A DNA stretch of 64,000 nucleotides from Heyndrickxia camelliae (GCF_002844575.1 NZ_PIQO01000020.1:17668-81667); one strand, 5' to 3'. Shown: positions 1 through 9,186, numbered from the stretch's first letter. The notes: generated by a model not told the origin, from the sequence alone. A program made the numbers and translations.

Positions 1-130
1 CTTATAATAGCGGGTTATTTGTTTGGATTTTTTTAGATTAAAATCGTTCAGGCTTTTAAATTAAATTTACTATATAAACAACTATTCCATGGTTTATGAC
101 AAATAGTAATTTTGGTATATTTACAATAAT

Positions 131-159
131 TTGACATAATTTTATGATTATTCTGTAAT
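131..159 (+). promoter_or_regulatory. Candidate SigA promoter for the secreted NlpC/P60-like gene
   Basis: A perfect -35 TTGACA (131-136) is followed after 17 bp by TGTAAT (154-159). The start codon at 249 is about 85 bases further on and is preceded by a strong AGAGGAGG ribosome site. Motif reading only. Confidence 0.55.
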
Positions 160-248
160 TACTTTTTTAAAGAAAGGAGAGACCCGAAAAAAATTCACTC
201 ATATTCAGCTTAGAAATACATCATTATGGATAAAGAGGAGGATTTTGT

Positions 249-971
249 ATGAAAAAATTATTATTGTCAGGAATATTAGCATTTGGACTTGTGTGTATTC
301 ATGTTTCAAGTACATTTGCAGCAATTGATCAATTGCCATATTTAAGTGACATATTACAAATGCAGCCAGATGTTTCTGAGCAAGAATTATTATCTAACGT
401 GGAGGCTATTGCTAAAGAGACTGGAAAATCAAAGGAAGAAATTGTTGCACAAATATATAAAGAACTTAAAAATGATGCAGAACAAGCAACAATCGAGCAT
501 AAATATAATTTAAATGGTGGAAGCGGTGGAACCGTACCTGTTGGTAGCAGTTCTAAAGGAAATTTCTTCTATACTGATTCACAAACCGCTTATTTAAACC
601 ATGGCCATGTTGGTTTATATTATGCGAGCAACACAATAGTAGAATCTGTTCCAGGGGCTGGAGTCCGCAAAATATCTACTACAAGCAGATTAGTTGATAA
701 AGGTGGTGCTTGTGTTAAATCCGTAAGCACGTCTTTGACCAATCGCAGCGCTGCTGCAAATTGGGCATATGGAGAAATTGGTGAGTCTTATTCCTATAAT
801 TTTGCTACTAATCGATTAACAGGCTATAATGGTGCGAAAAATTGTTCAAAATTAATATGGTCAGCATATAAATTACATGGAAATTTAGACTTAGATAAGA
901 ACGGAGGCCTAGGAGTTTATCCACGGGATGTACGTGATGCTTCTTCTACAAAACTAGTTCGGAATATCTAA
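249..971 (+). CDS. Secreted permuted NlpC/P60-type (YiiX/YycO-like) hydrolase
   Basis: 240 residues with a clear Sec signal peptide: basic start, hydrophobic stretch to about residue 22, and a likely cut after the STFA-A region. The N-terminal third of the mature protein is charged and helical. It is followed by a Gly/Ser-rich linker (about 89-100) and a domain resembling permuted NlpC/P60 enzymes. In that family the catalytic His precedes the Cys, matching a His in LNHGHVGLY (about 118-122) and a Cys in NCSKLIW (about 197). Such proteins cleave peptide or amide bonds in or near the cell wall, so an extracytoplasmic hydrolase is likely but the substrate is unknown. AGAGGAGG lies 7 bases before the ATG. 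The next gene starts 56 bases downstream on the same strand and may be co-transcribed. Confidence 0.75.
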   Translation: MKKLLLSGILAFGLVCIHVSSTFAAIDQLPYLSDILQMQPDVSEQELLSNVEAIAKETGKSKEEIVAQIYKELKNDAEQATIEHKYNLNGGSGGTVPVGSSSKGNFFYTDSQTAYLNHGHVGLYYASNTIVESVPGAGVRKISTTSRLVDKGGACVKSVSTSLTNRSAAANWAYGEIGESYSYNFATNRLTGYNGAKNCSKLIWSAYKLHGNLDLDKNGGLGVYPRDVRDASSTKLVRNI

Positions 972-1027
972 GGCGCAATGGCAATAAGTTTTAAAGAGAC
1001 TTATTGCCATTTGACAAGGGGGATAAA

Positions 1028-2218
1028 ATGAAAAAATACATTTTCTTATTAGTTGTATTGATTGCTGTAGGAGGTGTACTGATTTACTTTATTCAAGAAA
1101 ATAAAAGCGTTGATACTTCTACATTGATTGAAAAAGAAAAGATTGGACAAAAAAATTTTCTAGAAAATAAGCAGGCAGCAATTTTATTCTCCTCCACCAT
1201 TGATCAAGATGCCAATAATAAGGGGCTAAGCTATGCTGTATTCGTGGATGATACCGGAGCTGCCACTGGATATAAAATGAAAAGTTTAGAGCTAGGGTCC
1301 ATGGCGAAGGGAAAACAAGGCGTTCTTTTGGTTGATAAGGACAAGATTAGACTTGTTGGGACTAAATATCAAGAATTCAATATGGAAAAAGAACAACACA
1401 CCGGGGAAAGAACTGGGTATTTAGAAAATCAAAATGTATATTTTAGTATTTTTAATACAGGTGTAAACAAGTCAAGTGGCGAAAACGGATATGACTCAAA
1501 TGTATTATTTGGGAATAAAAATGGATTTAAGAATGGAAACATACCTCATTATATTTTAACTTCTGGTATTGATCAAAACGATATAATTATATTAACAAAT
1601 GATATCGAAAAGAAGTACGACCTTAAAAAAGTTACTATTACAAAAGAACTCTTGAAGGTAAAAGATATTGTTGAGCTTAAAAATGAAAAATCCTATGACT
1701 ATGCTAACCTCTCTCAAATAGTGTGTGACAAAGATTTTTATTATGTTGTTCTCAGTGAGTACGTAAAGGATAATAGTGAAAATACTGTTCTCCTCCGTAT
1801 TAATAAAAAAACATTAGAACAAGAGAAATTTATTCTGGCCACATATAAAAACGGGGCAGCAGCAGTTCCTTACAATCCGAGAAACTCAGCATATTTATTT
1901 CAAAATACATTTTACTATCTGAACGGTTTAGGAGAAGTAATTACGTTTAATACGACCACAAACAAATCCACTATTAAATTTACTATTAAAGGTGCGCGAA
2001 AAGATGGTGTCAGACGTAATGAAGGAACATACTTTCAAGATGGAAAATTGTACGTGATGCGTTATAACGACCACAAAGAAACGAAATATTTTATTGAAGA
2101 ATATTCTCTGGATACTGGAGAAAAGTTAAAGGTAATCAATATCAAAGGGTTAGATAAACTATTATCCTCAGTGAAAAAAGTGACCATACACGCGTACGAT
2201 TTTAGAATGCTAAAATAG
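1028..2218 (+). CDS. Membrane-anchored extracytoplasmic protein, possible beta-propeller
   Basis: 396 residues. The ATG at 1028 is preferred over an in-frame ATG eight codons earlier because AAGGGGG lies just before it and the protein then begins with a basic MKK plus a hydrophobic segment (about 5-22). There is no lipobox, so this is an uncleaved anchor or signal peptide. The rest is hydrophilic and rich in short beta-strand-like segments with recurring aromatic residues (YYVVLSEY, TFYYLNGLGEV, GKLYVMRY), which looks like a propeller of six or seven weak repeats. No catalytic motif is visible. Its position after a secreted NlpC/P60-like protein suggests an envelope role. I do not recognise the family. 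Confidence 0.6.
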   Translation: MKKYIFLLVVLIAVGGVLIYFIQENKSVDTSTLIEKEKIGQKNFLENKQAAILFSSTIDQDANNKGLSYAVFVDDTGAATGYKMKSLELGSMAKGKQGVLLVDKDKIRLVGTKYQEFNMEKEQHTGERTGYLENQNVYFSIFNTGVNKSSGENGYDSNVLFGNKNGFKNGNIPHYILTSGIDQNDIIILTNDIEKKYDLKKVTITKELLKVKDIVELKNEKSYDYANLSQIVCDKDFYYVVLSEYVKDNSENTVLLRINKKTLEQEKFILATYKNGAAAVPYNPRNSAYLFQNTFYYLNGLGEVITFNTTTNKSTIKFTIKGARKDGVRRNEGTYFQDGKLYVMRYNDHKETKYFIEEYSLDTGEKLKVINIKGLDKLLSSVKKVTIHAYDFRMLK

Positions 2219-2327
2219 CTAAATGGCCAACTTTCTTTTAGTCTATTTGAACATGTTATACGCCACTGAATTAATGTAGCAGCAAATACCTCTAATCTGA
2301 TAGAGTAAACTGGTAAAAATTGCATGG

Positions 2328-2360
2328 ATAAAAAAATACAACGGCAATTTTTTGCCGTTG
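2328..2360 (-). terminator. Rho-independent terminator of the 29-residue membrane protein gene
   Basis: A 9-bp stem CAACGGCAA/TTGCCGTTG (2339-2347 with 2352-2360) with a 4-base loop is followed on the minus strand by a T-rich run. It starts immediately after the stop codon at 2361, which supports the small gene being expressed. Confidence 0.75.
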
Positions 2361-2450
2361 CTATTCTTTCATCATTTTATTGAACATATATGAAGTTGCT
2401 ACCATTGCTAATAAAAATAGCGCTAATACTACATACATACCGATATTCAT
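2361..2450 (-). CDS. 29-residue single-pass membrane miniprotein
   Basis: A short frame from ATG (2448-2450) to TAG (2361-2363) encodes 29 residues: a short polar start MNIGMY, about 17 hydrophobic residues (VVLALFLLAMVA core), and a basic, Met-rich tail ending KMMKE. GGTGGTGA lies about 6 bases before the start. An intrinsic terminator begins at the stop, and a recognisable promoter (2561-2590) lies about 110 bases upstream. That combination makes a real small gene likely despite its length. Function is unknown. Single-pass miniproteins of this size often modulate transporters or membrane enzymes, but nothing here identifies a partner. The neighbouring YitT-family gene is on the same strand but has its own terminator. 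Confidence 0.6.
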   Translation of the reverse strand: MNIGMYVVLALFLLAMVATSYMFNKMMKE

Positions 2451-2560
2451 GTAAATCACCACCAAATACATTACTATAGAGATATAATTGTTTACTAGTA
2501 GGCTATTGTGAACATTGTGTGTTCTTTGTTACTACAAAGCTTCTCTTAGATTATAAATGT

Positions 2561-2590
2561 ATTATAACATTCTCTTAAAATAATAAACAA
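2561..2590 (-). promoter_or_regulatory. Candidate SigA promoter for the 29-residue gene
   Basis: On the minus strand TTGTTT (2585-2590) and a perfect TATAAT (2561-2566) are separated by 18 bp. The only minus-strand gene directly downstream is the 29-residue frame ending at 2361. Confidence 0.45.
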
Positions 2591-2671
2591 TAACATAAAT
2601 AAAAGTACATACAATATACATATTTTATTAGTTAGGCATTAGCTATTTTTCCCATTTTATTTTTACCACTT

Positions 2672-2703
2672 AAAAAAGCTTTACTTTCTCAAGAGTAAAG
2701 CCT
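2672..2703 (-). terminator. Terminator downstream of the YitT-family gene
   Basis: Inverted repeat GGCTTTACTCT / AGAAAGTAAAGCT on the minus strand (about 2678-2702), followed by a T run, 21 bases after the stop codon at 2724. Confidence 0.7.
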
Positions 2704-2723
2704 TTTGTAATTTCTAAATTCCG

Positions 2724-3608
2724 TTAATGAATATCCCTCTTCTTAAAGTTCCCGCCGCGAACTTCAGCGATATCTCCAAATGCTAGAAAGGCGCTATCAT
2801 CCAATTCCTCTACAATCGTTTTTAACTTTGCCTCTTCCAAGCGGTTAATAATGCAGAAGATCACTTGTTTTTCATCTTCTGTAAAAGCACCTTCCCCTTT
2901 CAGATACGTTACTCCACGTCCTAATCTTGCAAGTATGGCATCTCCAATTTCCTTGTAATTATCACTTATAATATACACCGATTTTGATTGATCCAGTCCC
3001 TGTACTACGACATCAATTGTTTTGGTTGCAATAATGTAAGCAATTATAGAGTACATTGCTCTATTCCAGTTAAAAACAAATCCTGCAATTGCAAGTATGA
3101 ACACGTTAATGAACATGATAATTTCACCAACTGAGAATGGAAACTTTTTGTTAATAAGAATTGCAAGTATTTCAGTACCGTCCATTGCTCCTCCAAACTT
3201 AATTACAAGGCCAACCCCAATACCGATAACAATTCCACCAAAAATAGTAGCTAACAGAATATCTTGTGTGAAGGCGGGAACTGGTGTAAATAAGGCCGTA
3301 AAAAACGACAATACCGCAATTCCGAACAAAGTAGAAAATGCAAATGTCTTACCTATTTGTTTCCGACCAATGAAAATAAAAGGAAGATTTAATAAAAATA
3401 TAAATACACCAAGCGGTATTCCTGTTAAATGTGCCAGCATAATAGAAATACCGGTAATTCCGCCATCAATGACGCTATTGGGAACAAGGAAAATTTCTAA
3501 TCCTACAGCTGCAATAATCCCTCCTATTAGGATGGCAATAGCTCTCTGCAATATTTTTCTCTTTTTTAATTTACGATGTTGATATTTTATTATTTGGCTG
3601 CTAGTCAT
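2724..3608 (-). CDS. YitT-family membrane protein (DUF161 plus DUF2179)
   Basis: 294 residues. A basic N-terminus is followed by five or six membrane segments (about 20-180) carrying the family hallmark FLVPNSVIDGGITGIS near residue 40. A cytosolic C-terminal domain (about 200-285; KSVYIISDNYKEIGDAI, GAFTEDEKQVIFCI) matches DUF2179. Length and domain order are typical of the B. subtilis YitT/YqfU/YvjA/YpjC paralogs. The transported substrate is not established for the family. The C-terminal domain is thought to bind a ligand or mediate oligomers. The ATG has a GAGGGAGAA site upstream. It appears to be a single-gene unit bounded by terminators on both sides. Confidence 0.8.
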   Translation of the reverse strand: MTSSQIIKYQHRKLKKRKILQRAIAILIGGIIAAVGLEIFLVPNSVIDGGITGISIMLAHLTGIPLGVFIFLLNLPFIFIGRKQIGKTFAFSTLFGIAVLSFFTALFTPVPAFTQDILLATIFGGIVIGIGVGLVIKFGGAMDGTEILAILINKKFPFSVGEIIMFINVFILAIAGFVFNWNRAMYSIIAYIIATKTIDVVVQGLDQSKSVYIISDNYKEIGDAILARLGRGVTYLKGEGAFTEDEKQVIFCIINRLEEAKLKTIVEELDDSAFLAFGDIAEVRGGNFKKRDIH

Positions 3609-3663
3609 TATTCTTCTCCCTCTTTTATGAATAAATTAATTATAGCAAAAAAACAAATAACAT

Positions 3664-3692
3664 AAAAAACCCTCAAACAATAGAGGGTTTTT
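3664..3692 (-). terminator. Terminator downstream of the 2-hydroxyacid dehydrogenase
   Basis: Stem AAACCCTC/GAGGGTTT (about 3667-3674 and 3683-3690) with an 8-base loop and T runs on both sides, so it could work in both directions. It lies about 40 bases past the stop at 3733. Confidence 0.75.
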
Positions 3693-3732
3693 CTAAGTAT
3701 TTTATAAAGTTTACTATTACACCAAGATTTTC

Positions 3733-4686
3733 TTAATTTACCGGTGTTAGGGGTTTTTCACCATTTAATACTTGCAAAATATTTTTCGCAGTTAATTCAG
3801 CCATTGCATTACGTGCTTCGATTGTAGCATTTCCAATATGCGGTGTCAGAACAACATTTTTCATTTGCTTCAGTTCCTCTGTAATAGTCGGTTCAAATTC
3901 AAATACATCAAGGGCAGCACCTGCAATCATTTTATCCTGCAAAGCTTTCACTAAGTCCCCTTCCTTTACAACTGCCCCACGAGAAACATTTACAAGAAAA
4001 GCATCCTTTTTCATTTTCTCTATTTGGCTTAATGTCATTAAATGATGTGTAGAAGCATTGTACGGCGTATGGATGGATACGATATCCGATTGACGTAGCA
4101 GCTCATCCAAAGAGACATAAGATGCATCACATACTTCTTCTATTGTACGATCTTTTCGTCTAGGTGAAGTATAAATAATGTTCATGCCAAATGCTTTAGC
4201 TCTTTTGGCGACAGCTTGTCCAATACTTCCAAGACCAATAATACCTAATGTTTTCTGTGATAATTCTCTTCCTAAAAAGAAAAGCGGTGCCCATCCATTG
4301 AATCCTACTGTCCGACAAAGCTGGTCTCCTTCAGGAATTCTCCTCATAACTGCTAAAATGATTCCTAATGTTAATTCAGCAGTTGCCTCTGTGGAAACTC
4401 CTGGAGCATTTGTGACAACAATATTGTGTTCCTTGGCATAGGCAGTATCAATATTATTAAAGCCCGCTCCAAAGTTTGCAATAATTTTTAAGTTTTTTGC
4501 TTTCTTCATAACATCCCTTGTCACAGGTGTTGATAAGGGACATAGTAAGGCATCAACGTCTTTTATTTTTTCGCTTAGTTCTTGTTCTGTAATAAGTTCA
4601 GTTCCTCGATACACTTCAACATCATGTTCTGATAATAACTTGTATCCAATTTGCGGTATTTCCCCTGATATGTATATTTTCGCCAT
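3733..4686 (-). CDS. D-isomer-specific 2-hydroxyacid dehydrogenase (glyoxylate/hydroxypyruvate reductase-like)
   Basis: 317 residues, the usual size for NAD(P)H-dependent 2-ketoacid reductases. The Rossmann nucleotide-binding motif GLGSIG lies at about 149-154. The catalytic triad of the family is visible as Arg in NVSRGAVV (about 234), Glu in FEFEPTI (about 263) and His in TPHIGNA (about 282). The split substrate-binding domain is formed by both ends. The substrate is probably glyoxylate, hydroxypyruvate or 2-ketogluconate, as for YvcT/GhrB relatives; sequence cannot choose between them. It is transcribed alone from a promoter just after pssA that contains a probable CcpA operator, which fits a role in carbon metabolism. 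Confidence 0.85.
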   Translation of the reverse strand: MAKIYISGEIPQIGYKLLSEHDVEVYRGTELITEQELSEKIKDVDALLCPLSTPVTRDVMKKAKNLKIIANFGAGFNNIDTAYAKEHNIVVTNAPGVSTEATAELTLGIILAVMRRIPEGDQLCRTVGFNGWAPLFFLGRELSQKTLGIIGLGSIGQAVAKRAKAFGMNIIYTSPRRKDRTIEEVCDASYVSLDELLRQSDIVSIHTPYNASTHHLMTLSQIEKMKKDAFLVNVSRGAVVKEGDLVKALQDKMIAGAALDVFEFEPTITEELKQMKNVVLTPHIGNATIEARNAMAELTAKNILQVLNGEKPLTPVN

Positions 4687-4739
4687 GTTCTCACCCTTAT
4701 CTCCCTTAAAATATGCAACAATGCATCATTTTTACTATA

Positions 4740-4768
4740 ATAGTAACGCTTTCATATCTTCATATCAA
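4740..4768 (-). promoter_or_regulatory. Promoter with overlapping cre-like (CcpA) site
   Basis: On the minus strand TTGATA (4763-4768), 17 bp and TACTAT (4740-4745) form a promoter for the 2-hydroxyacid dehydrogenase. The minus-strand sequence TGAAAGCGTTACTA (4741-4754) matches the cre consensus TGWAANCGNTNWCA at 12 of 14 positions and sits over the spacer and -10, a position expected for repression. Confidence 0.45.
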
Positions 4769-4778
4769 TGAAAAGGGC

Positions 4779-5270
4779 CTAAAACTTCTTAACTTTTATA
4801 GGGCTGACCATGAGGACGGCTAAAATGAATACAATCCATGTATTTGTATATAAAAAAACTTCCATACCTGCTACGATTAGACCAGCAAGAGTAATGGGAA
4901 TGCCAATAAAATGTCCAACTGTCGGTTTTGCACTGAATCGTGCAAGTCTCAATGCTCCCATCGTCGGAAAAAGAATAAAAGCAAGTTGTGTAAAAAGAGA
5001 ATGAGCGGTTATCGTGTGAAAAATAAGGGCAGGTGCTACACCAAAGCTCACGATATCTGCAAGTGAATCAAGTTCCACACCGAATTCACTATTTACCTTA
5101 AGTTTACGAGCTACCCTTCCATCAAATAAATCTAAAAAGGCAGCTAAAAAAATCACTAATGCCCCTTCTCTGATAAATCCTTCATTATTTAAAGTAATCG
5201 CACTAACTCCGCAAATTAAATTTCCAATGGTAAATAGGTTAGGAAGTGATCTTGATATAAATTGAAACAA
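4779..5270 (-). CDS. pssA: CDP-diacylglycerol--serine O-phosphatidyltransferase
   Basis: Makes phosphatidylserine from CDP-diacylglycerol and serine at the membrane, the first step toward phosphatidylethanolamine. The CDP-alcohol phosphotransferase signature is intact (DG..AR........G...D...D, read in DGRVARKL...ELDSLAD). Several membrane segments and the NLICG start region match PssA. I place the start at TTG 5270 (163 residues) rather than GTG 5288, because AAAGGTGG sits 7 bases before the TTG and inside the longer frame. No phosphatidylserine decarboxylase gene lies nearby. The gene is transcribed away from the FUSC-family gene. Confidence 0.88.
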   Translation of the reverse strand: MFQFISRSLPNLFTIGNLICGVSAITLNNEGFIREGALVIFLAAFLDLFDGRVARKLKVNSEFGVELDSLADIVSFGVAPALIFHTITAHSLFTQLAFILFPTMGALRLARFSAKPTVGHFIGIPITLAGLIVAGMEVFLYTNTWIVFILAVLMVSPIKVKKF

Positions 5271-5441
5271 AATGGTTCCACCTTTCACAACTTCGAATCT
5301 TACTGCTAGTGTTCTTTGAACTGCGAAAATGTATTCACTAAGGAATCATTCATGCCTACAACATTTATTTCTAGGAAAAATAAATTTGAATCTGTTGAGC
5401 CACAATAAAAAGAAAATGGTTTGGTTAAGGGGCCTTGGGAT

Positions 5442-6395
5442 TTGAAAAAGAAGAAATTATTACGAAGGGAAAAAATCCTGTTCATCTTCAAAATGGCACT
5501 AGCTTCGGGGATCTCCTGGCAAATATGTGTTTGGACAGGTTCCAAATATCCTTATTTAGCACCTATTTCTGTTATTTTATGTCTGCAAACAACTATATTA
5601 AAATCCATTCGTTTCGCACTATCACGTATACTTGGAACCATTTTTGGTGTGATCTTCACCGTTATGTTGACTTCGGAATTGCCTTTAAAAGGTTGGACCA
5701 TTGCCTTCATCCTTTTAATCAGTACAGGAATATCCCTTTTATTCGGTGTAAATATTACATCTATCCATCAGATAGCCTTATCCACTCTTTTAATTCTTGT
5801 GTTCGCACCAAAATTACAAGACTACGGATTATATAGGTTAATCGATACGGTAATTGGCATTATTGTTATATTGCTTATACATGCCTTTATCTTTCCTCCT
5901 AACTTCACAACAATTGCAGGTGAATCGTTACAGAATATAAAAAACATGTTAGTAAAGAAATTGGAGGGACTAGCTGTATGGTTAGAGAACGGAGCAACTA
6001 ACAAAGATTATTTTATAGCTGAAATGGATGGAATGGTCTGGAGCAAGTTGCAAGACGCCTTTCAAGATATAAGCAAAGCAGAAAATAGTATGCGTTTTAA
6101 TCCCTTTAGAAGTAAAAGCAGTCTAGAACTGAAACTTATTAAACAAAAGCTAACTATTTTAAGAAAAGAATATACAATTATTGAAAGGTTCTATGAGATT
6201 ATTCTGCAGTGGAATGAAGAGAAAACAATGACAAAAGAGGAGATACAATATTGGTCTTCTACCTTTATATTTTTAGGGGATGCTTTAAAAAACTGGACGG
6301 CTGAAGAAACACTTCCTGTATTGGATAACTCCTCCATTTATCATGAACATCTTAAAATAGATGCAATGAGGTTCCTACAAATATTAAAAACATAG
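5442..6395 (+). CDS. FUSC / aromatic-acid-exporter family membrane protein
   Basis: About 317 residues. The N-terminal half has six hydrophobic segments (about 12-160) with conserved features of the family (LAPISVILCLQ, GTIFGVIFTV). The C-terminal half is a long charged cytosolic helical domain, about 165-317. This layout matches ArAE_1/FUSC proteins, proposed efflux components for aromatic acids or other small amphiphiles. No ATG fits. TTG 5442 has AAGGGG 9 bases upstream, while TTG 5421 would overlap that site. It is convergent with argH and separated from it by a bidirectional terminator. Substrate unknown. Confidence 0.7.
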   Translation: MKKKKLLRREKILFIFKMALASGISWQICVWTGSKYPYLAPISVILCLQTTILKSIRFALSRILGTIFGVIFTVMLTSELPLKGWTIAFILLISTGISLLFGVNITSIHQIALSTLLILVFAPKLQDYGLYRLIDTVIGIIVILLIHAFIFPPNFTTIAGESLQNIKNMLVKKLEGLAVWLENGATNKDYFIAEMDGMVWSKLQDAFQDISKAENSMRFNPFRSKSSLELKLIKQKLTILRKEYTIIERFYEIILQWNEEKTMTKEEIQYWSSTFIFLGDALKNWTAEETLPVLDNSSIYHEHLKIDAMRFLQILKT

Positions 6396-6423
6396 TAATA
6401 CTCATTGCGTCACTGTAAATGTC

Positions 6424-6460
6424 AAAAAATAGTGCTCATTGTAAAATGAACACTATTTTA
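6424..6460. terminator. Bidirectional terminator between the FUSC gene and argH
   Basis: A long imperfect inverted repeat (AAATAGTG...CACTATTT core, extended by TCATT/AATGA) flanked by A and T runs lies between two convergent stop codons at 6395 and 6474. Confidence 0.7.
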
Positions 6461-6473
6461 AATCTTTACGTAC

Positions 6474-7847
6474 TTAATTAAACTTGTCAAACGCTAATTG
6501 CAATTGAACAAGAACTTGTTGTTTTCCTGTTCCTCCAAAACTGTCTCTTGCGTCTACTACATGTTTGGGTTGTAAAATAGTATAAATATCATCACTAAAC
6601 ATCGGACTAAATGATTTGTATTCTTCCATCGTCAAGTCTAATAAAAACTTTTGATGCTGTATGGCATATAAAACAATTTTCCCAATAATCTCATGGGCCT
6701 GACGAAAAGGAAGTCCTTTAGTCACTAAATAGTCAGCAATATCAGTGGCATTAGAAAAATCCTGTGAAACAGCTACATACATGTTATCACGGTTTACTTT
6801 CATTGTTTCTATCATCGGTGCTAATAAACTTAATGAGCCCTCTAATGTTTCTACGGTATCAAACATGCCTTCCTTATCCTCTTGCATATCCTTGTTATAA
6901 GCGAGTGGCAACCCTTTTAGAACGGTCAACAGTCCCATTAAATTGCCATAAACTCTTCCTGTTTTGCCGCGCAAAAGCTCTGGAACGTCCGGATTTTTCT
7001 TTTGAGGCATGATGCTAGATCCAGTACAAAATGAGTCATCAAGTTCAATAAATTGAAATTCCTGGCTGGACCAGAGAATCAATTCTTCTGAGAGTCTTGA
7101 TATATGTGTCATTAAAATAGAAGCAATGGATAAAAATTCCAAAATAAAATCACGGTCACTAACTGCATCTAGGCTATTCGGATAGATTTGCTTAAATTGC
7201 AGTAGTTCTGCAGTACGTTCCCGTTTAATTGGAAAAGTGGTTCCTGCTAATGCTCCAGCCCCAAGGGGCAGCCAATTAATTCTTTTTAGACTGTCCCTTA
7301 ATCTTTCTTTATCTCTTTCCAACATCCAGAAATACGCTAGCAGATGATGGGCAAAAAGAATAGGCTGCGCCCTTTGAAGATGTGTGTAACCTGGCATAAT
7401 TGTTTCCACATTAGCTTCTGCTTGACCTAGAATGGATTTCTGAACCTCTTCCACCAATTTTATGATATCAACAGTTTTTCTTTTTAAATATATGTGCATA
7501 TCTGTAGCCACTTGGTCATTACGGCTTCTCCCGGTGTGAAGCTTACCTGCCACTGGACCAATCTCATCATGCAACATTTTTTCGATATTCATATGAATAT
7601 CTTCATGCTCGGTGGCGAACTCAACCTCACCGTTAACAATTTTCTTTTCAATTTTCTCTAGTCCTATTATGATGGCATCTGCATCTTCTAACGGAATGAT
7701 ACCACATTCGCCAAGCATTTGAACATGTGCCAGACTTCCTTCAATATCCTCCAAGGCAAGTTTCTGATCAAAATGGATGGATGCGGTAAATTCATCCACT
7801 AATTTGTTTGTTTCCTTTGTAAAACGTCCGCCCCATAGCTTTTCCAT
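6474..7847 (-). CDS. argH: Argininosuccinate lyase
   Basis: 457 residues, full family length. Cleaves argininosuccinate to arginine and fumarate, the last step of arginine synthesis. The fumarase/aspartase-superfamily signature [11 protein letters not shown] starts near residue 276 and contains the catalytic serine loop; HTGRSRND (about 104-111) and THLQRAQP (about 155-162) form other conserved active-site regions. The gene follows argG by 25 bases and ends at a terminator, so argG-argH is a two-gene unit under the ARG-box promoter at 9134-9168. Confidence 0.96.
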   Translation of the reverse strand: MEKLWGGRFTKETNKLVDEFTASIHFDQKLALEDIEGSLAHVQMLGECGIIPLEDADAIIIGLEKIEKKIVNGEVEFATEHEDIHMNIEKMLHDEIGPVAGKLHTGRSRNDQVATDMHIYLKRKTVDIIKLVEEVQKSILGQAEANVETIMPGYTHLQRAQPILFAHHLLAYFWMLERDKERLRDSLKRINWLPLGAGALAGTTFPIKRERTAELLQFKQIYPNSLDAVSDRDFILEFLSIASILMTHISRLSEELILWSSQEFQFIELDDSFCTGSSIMPQKKNPDVPELLRGKTGRVYGNLMGLLTVLKGLPLAYNKDMQEDKEGMFDTVETLEGSLSLLAPMIETMKVNRDNMYVAVSQDFSNATDIADYLVTKGLPFRQAHEIIGKIVLYAIQHQKFLLDLTMEEYKSFSPMFSDDIYTILQPKHVVDARDSFGGTGKQQVLVQLQLAFDKFN

Positions 7848-7872
7848 TTCGTTCCTCCTAGGTATAATTGTT

Positions 7873-9105
7873 TCACTTTATAGGATGAGGGACCGGACCC
7901 TCAATCCCATTTTTCGTATGGACCTCTGCATATACTTTTGTTGGTAATCCCCATAGTTTGATAAAGCCAACTGCAGCGTTATGATCAAATAAGTCGCCTT
8001 TTGAATAAGTCGCTAATTCCTCATTATATAAACTATTGTCAGATTTACGGCCGACGACTACATGATTTCCTTTATGAAGTTTAACACGAACTTTTCCCGT
8101 CACAGCTTTTTGTGTCTCATTCACAAATGCATCTAATGCAGATTTGATAGGTGAGTACCATAAACCTTCATAAAGAATTTTTGAAAAATGTTGATCAATT
8201 GTTGGTTTGAACTGTGTCACTTCTCTTGGCAATGTTAAAAATTCAAGTTCTTTATGAGCATTAATTAATACTAGCGCTGCAGGGTTCTCATATACTTCAC
8301 GGGATTTAATACCAACAAGGCGATTTTCAATATGATCAATTCTGCCGATTCCGTGTTTTCCTGCGATTACATTTAATTGTTCTATTAAACTGACAAGATC
8401 TAACTTTTGATCATTTAGCGCAACTGGTTCACCGTTTACAAACGAGATTTCTAAATACTCTGGTTCATCTGGTGTTAATTCAATAGGATTCGTCCAATCG
8501 AAAGCTTCTTCCGGTGCCTCATTCCAAGGGTTTTCTAAAACACCTGCCTCACAAGCTCTTCCCCAAATATTTGCATCAATGGAAAACGGATTATCTAGAT
8601 CAACAGGTATCGGAATCCCTTTTTCTTCTGCATAAGCAATTTCCTCATCGCGTGTCATTCCCCATTCACGAACGGGTGCCACTACTTTCAATGATGGATT
8701 AAGAGCTTGAATAGAAACTTCAAAACGTACTTGGTCATTCCCTTTTCCCGTACATCCGTGTGCGACGGCTACCGCTCCTTCCTGTTCTGCAACATCTACA
8801 AGAAGTTTGGAGATTAACGGCCGGCTTAATGCAGATGATAAAGGGTATTTTCCTTCATAAAGCGCATTTGCTTTTAATGCTGGCAATATATATTCTTTTG
8901 CAAGTAATTCCTTTGCATCAACCATAATTGCTTTAATGGCTCCAACATTTAATGCCTTTTGACGAATGGCTTCCAGATCTTTTCCTTCCCCGACATCAAT
9001 ACCAAGGGCAATAACATCATAATTATATTTTTCCTGCAGCCATTTTATGGATACAGAAGTATCTAATCCACCGGAATAAGCTAAGACAATTTTCTCCTTG
9101 CTCAT
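7873..9105 (-). CDS. argG: Argininosuccinate synthase
   Basis: 410 residues from the ATG at 9105. An upstream in-frame extension of 22 codons would run through the operator and is rejected; GGGAGAG lies 6 bases before the chosen ATG. It joins citrulline and aspartate using ATP. The N-type ATP pyrophosphatase loop AYSGGLDTS is at residues 9-17. [15 protein letters not shown] (mid-protein) contacts citrulline and aspartate. It is first in argGH and follows argF by about 80 bases with no clear terminator, so read-through from the upstream arg operon is possible as well as its own promoter. Confidence 0.96.
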   Translation of the reverse strand: MSKEKIVLAYSGGLDTSVSIKWLQEKYNYDVIALGIDVGEGKDLEAIRQKALNVGAIKAIMVDAKELLAKEYILPALKANALYEGKYPLSSALSRPLISKLLVDVAEQEGAVAVAHGCTGKGNDQVRFEVSIQALNPSLKVVAPVREWGMTRDEEIAYAEEKGIPIPVDLDNPFSIDANIWGRACEAGVLENPWNEAPEEAFDWTNPIELTPDEPEYLEISFVNGEPVALNDQKLDLVSLIEQLNVIAGKHGIGRIDHIENRLVGIKSREVYENPAALVLINAHKELEFLTLPREVTQFKPTIDQHFSKILYEGLWYSPIKSALDAFVNETQKAVTGKVRVKLHKGNHVVVGRKSDNSLYNEELATYSKGDLFDHNAAVGFIKLWGLPTKVYAEVHTKNGIEGPVPHPIK

Positions 9106-9133
9106 TTTCATCTCTCCCTTACAATCTTTAACA

Positions 9134-9168
9134 TGTATAAATATATAACAATATGAATTTTTATGCAA
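9134..9168 (-). promoter_or_regulatory. argGH promoter with two ARG boxes (AhrC/ArgR operator)
   Basis: Minus-strand promoter: TTGCAT (9163-9168), 17 bp, TATATT (9140-9145). Box 1 at 9154-9167 matches TGNATWWWWATNCA at all 14 positions. Box 2 at 9134-9147 matches 13 of 14. Their starts are 20 bp apart, about two helical turns, and they cover both promoter elements, the arrangement expected for repression by hexameric ArgR/AhrC. Confidence 0.8.
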
Positions 9169-9186
9169 CACGTTTAAAAAAATATA

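Noticed and set aside
2062..2325. Minus-strand frame of 87 codons overlapping the end of the propeller-like gene
   Set aside because: No ribosome site and no family resemblance. It is antisense to a better-supported gene over most of its length.
3097..3582. 161-codon plus-strand frame inside the YitT-family gene
   Set aside because: Proline/isoleucine/asparagine-rich translation typical of the opposite strand of a membrane-protein gene; no ribosome site.
5435..5836. 133-codon frame overlapping the FUSC gene
   Set aside because: Cys/His/Tyr-rich shadow translation. The FUSC frame has family features and a ribosome site.
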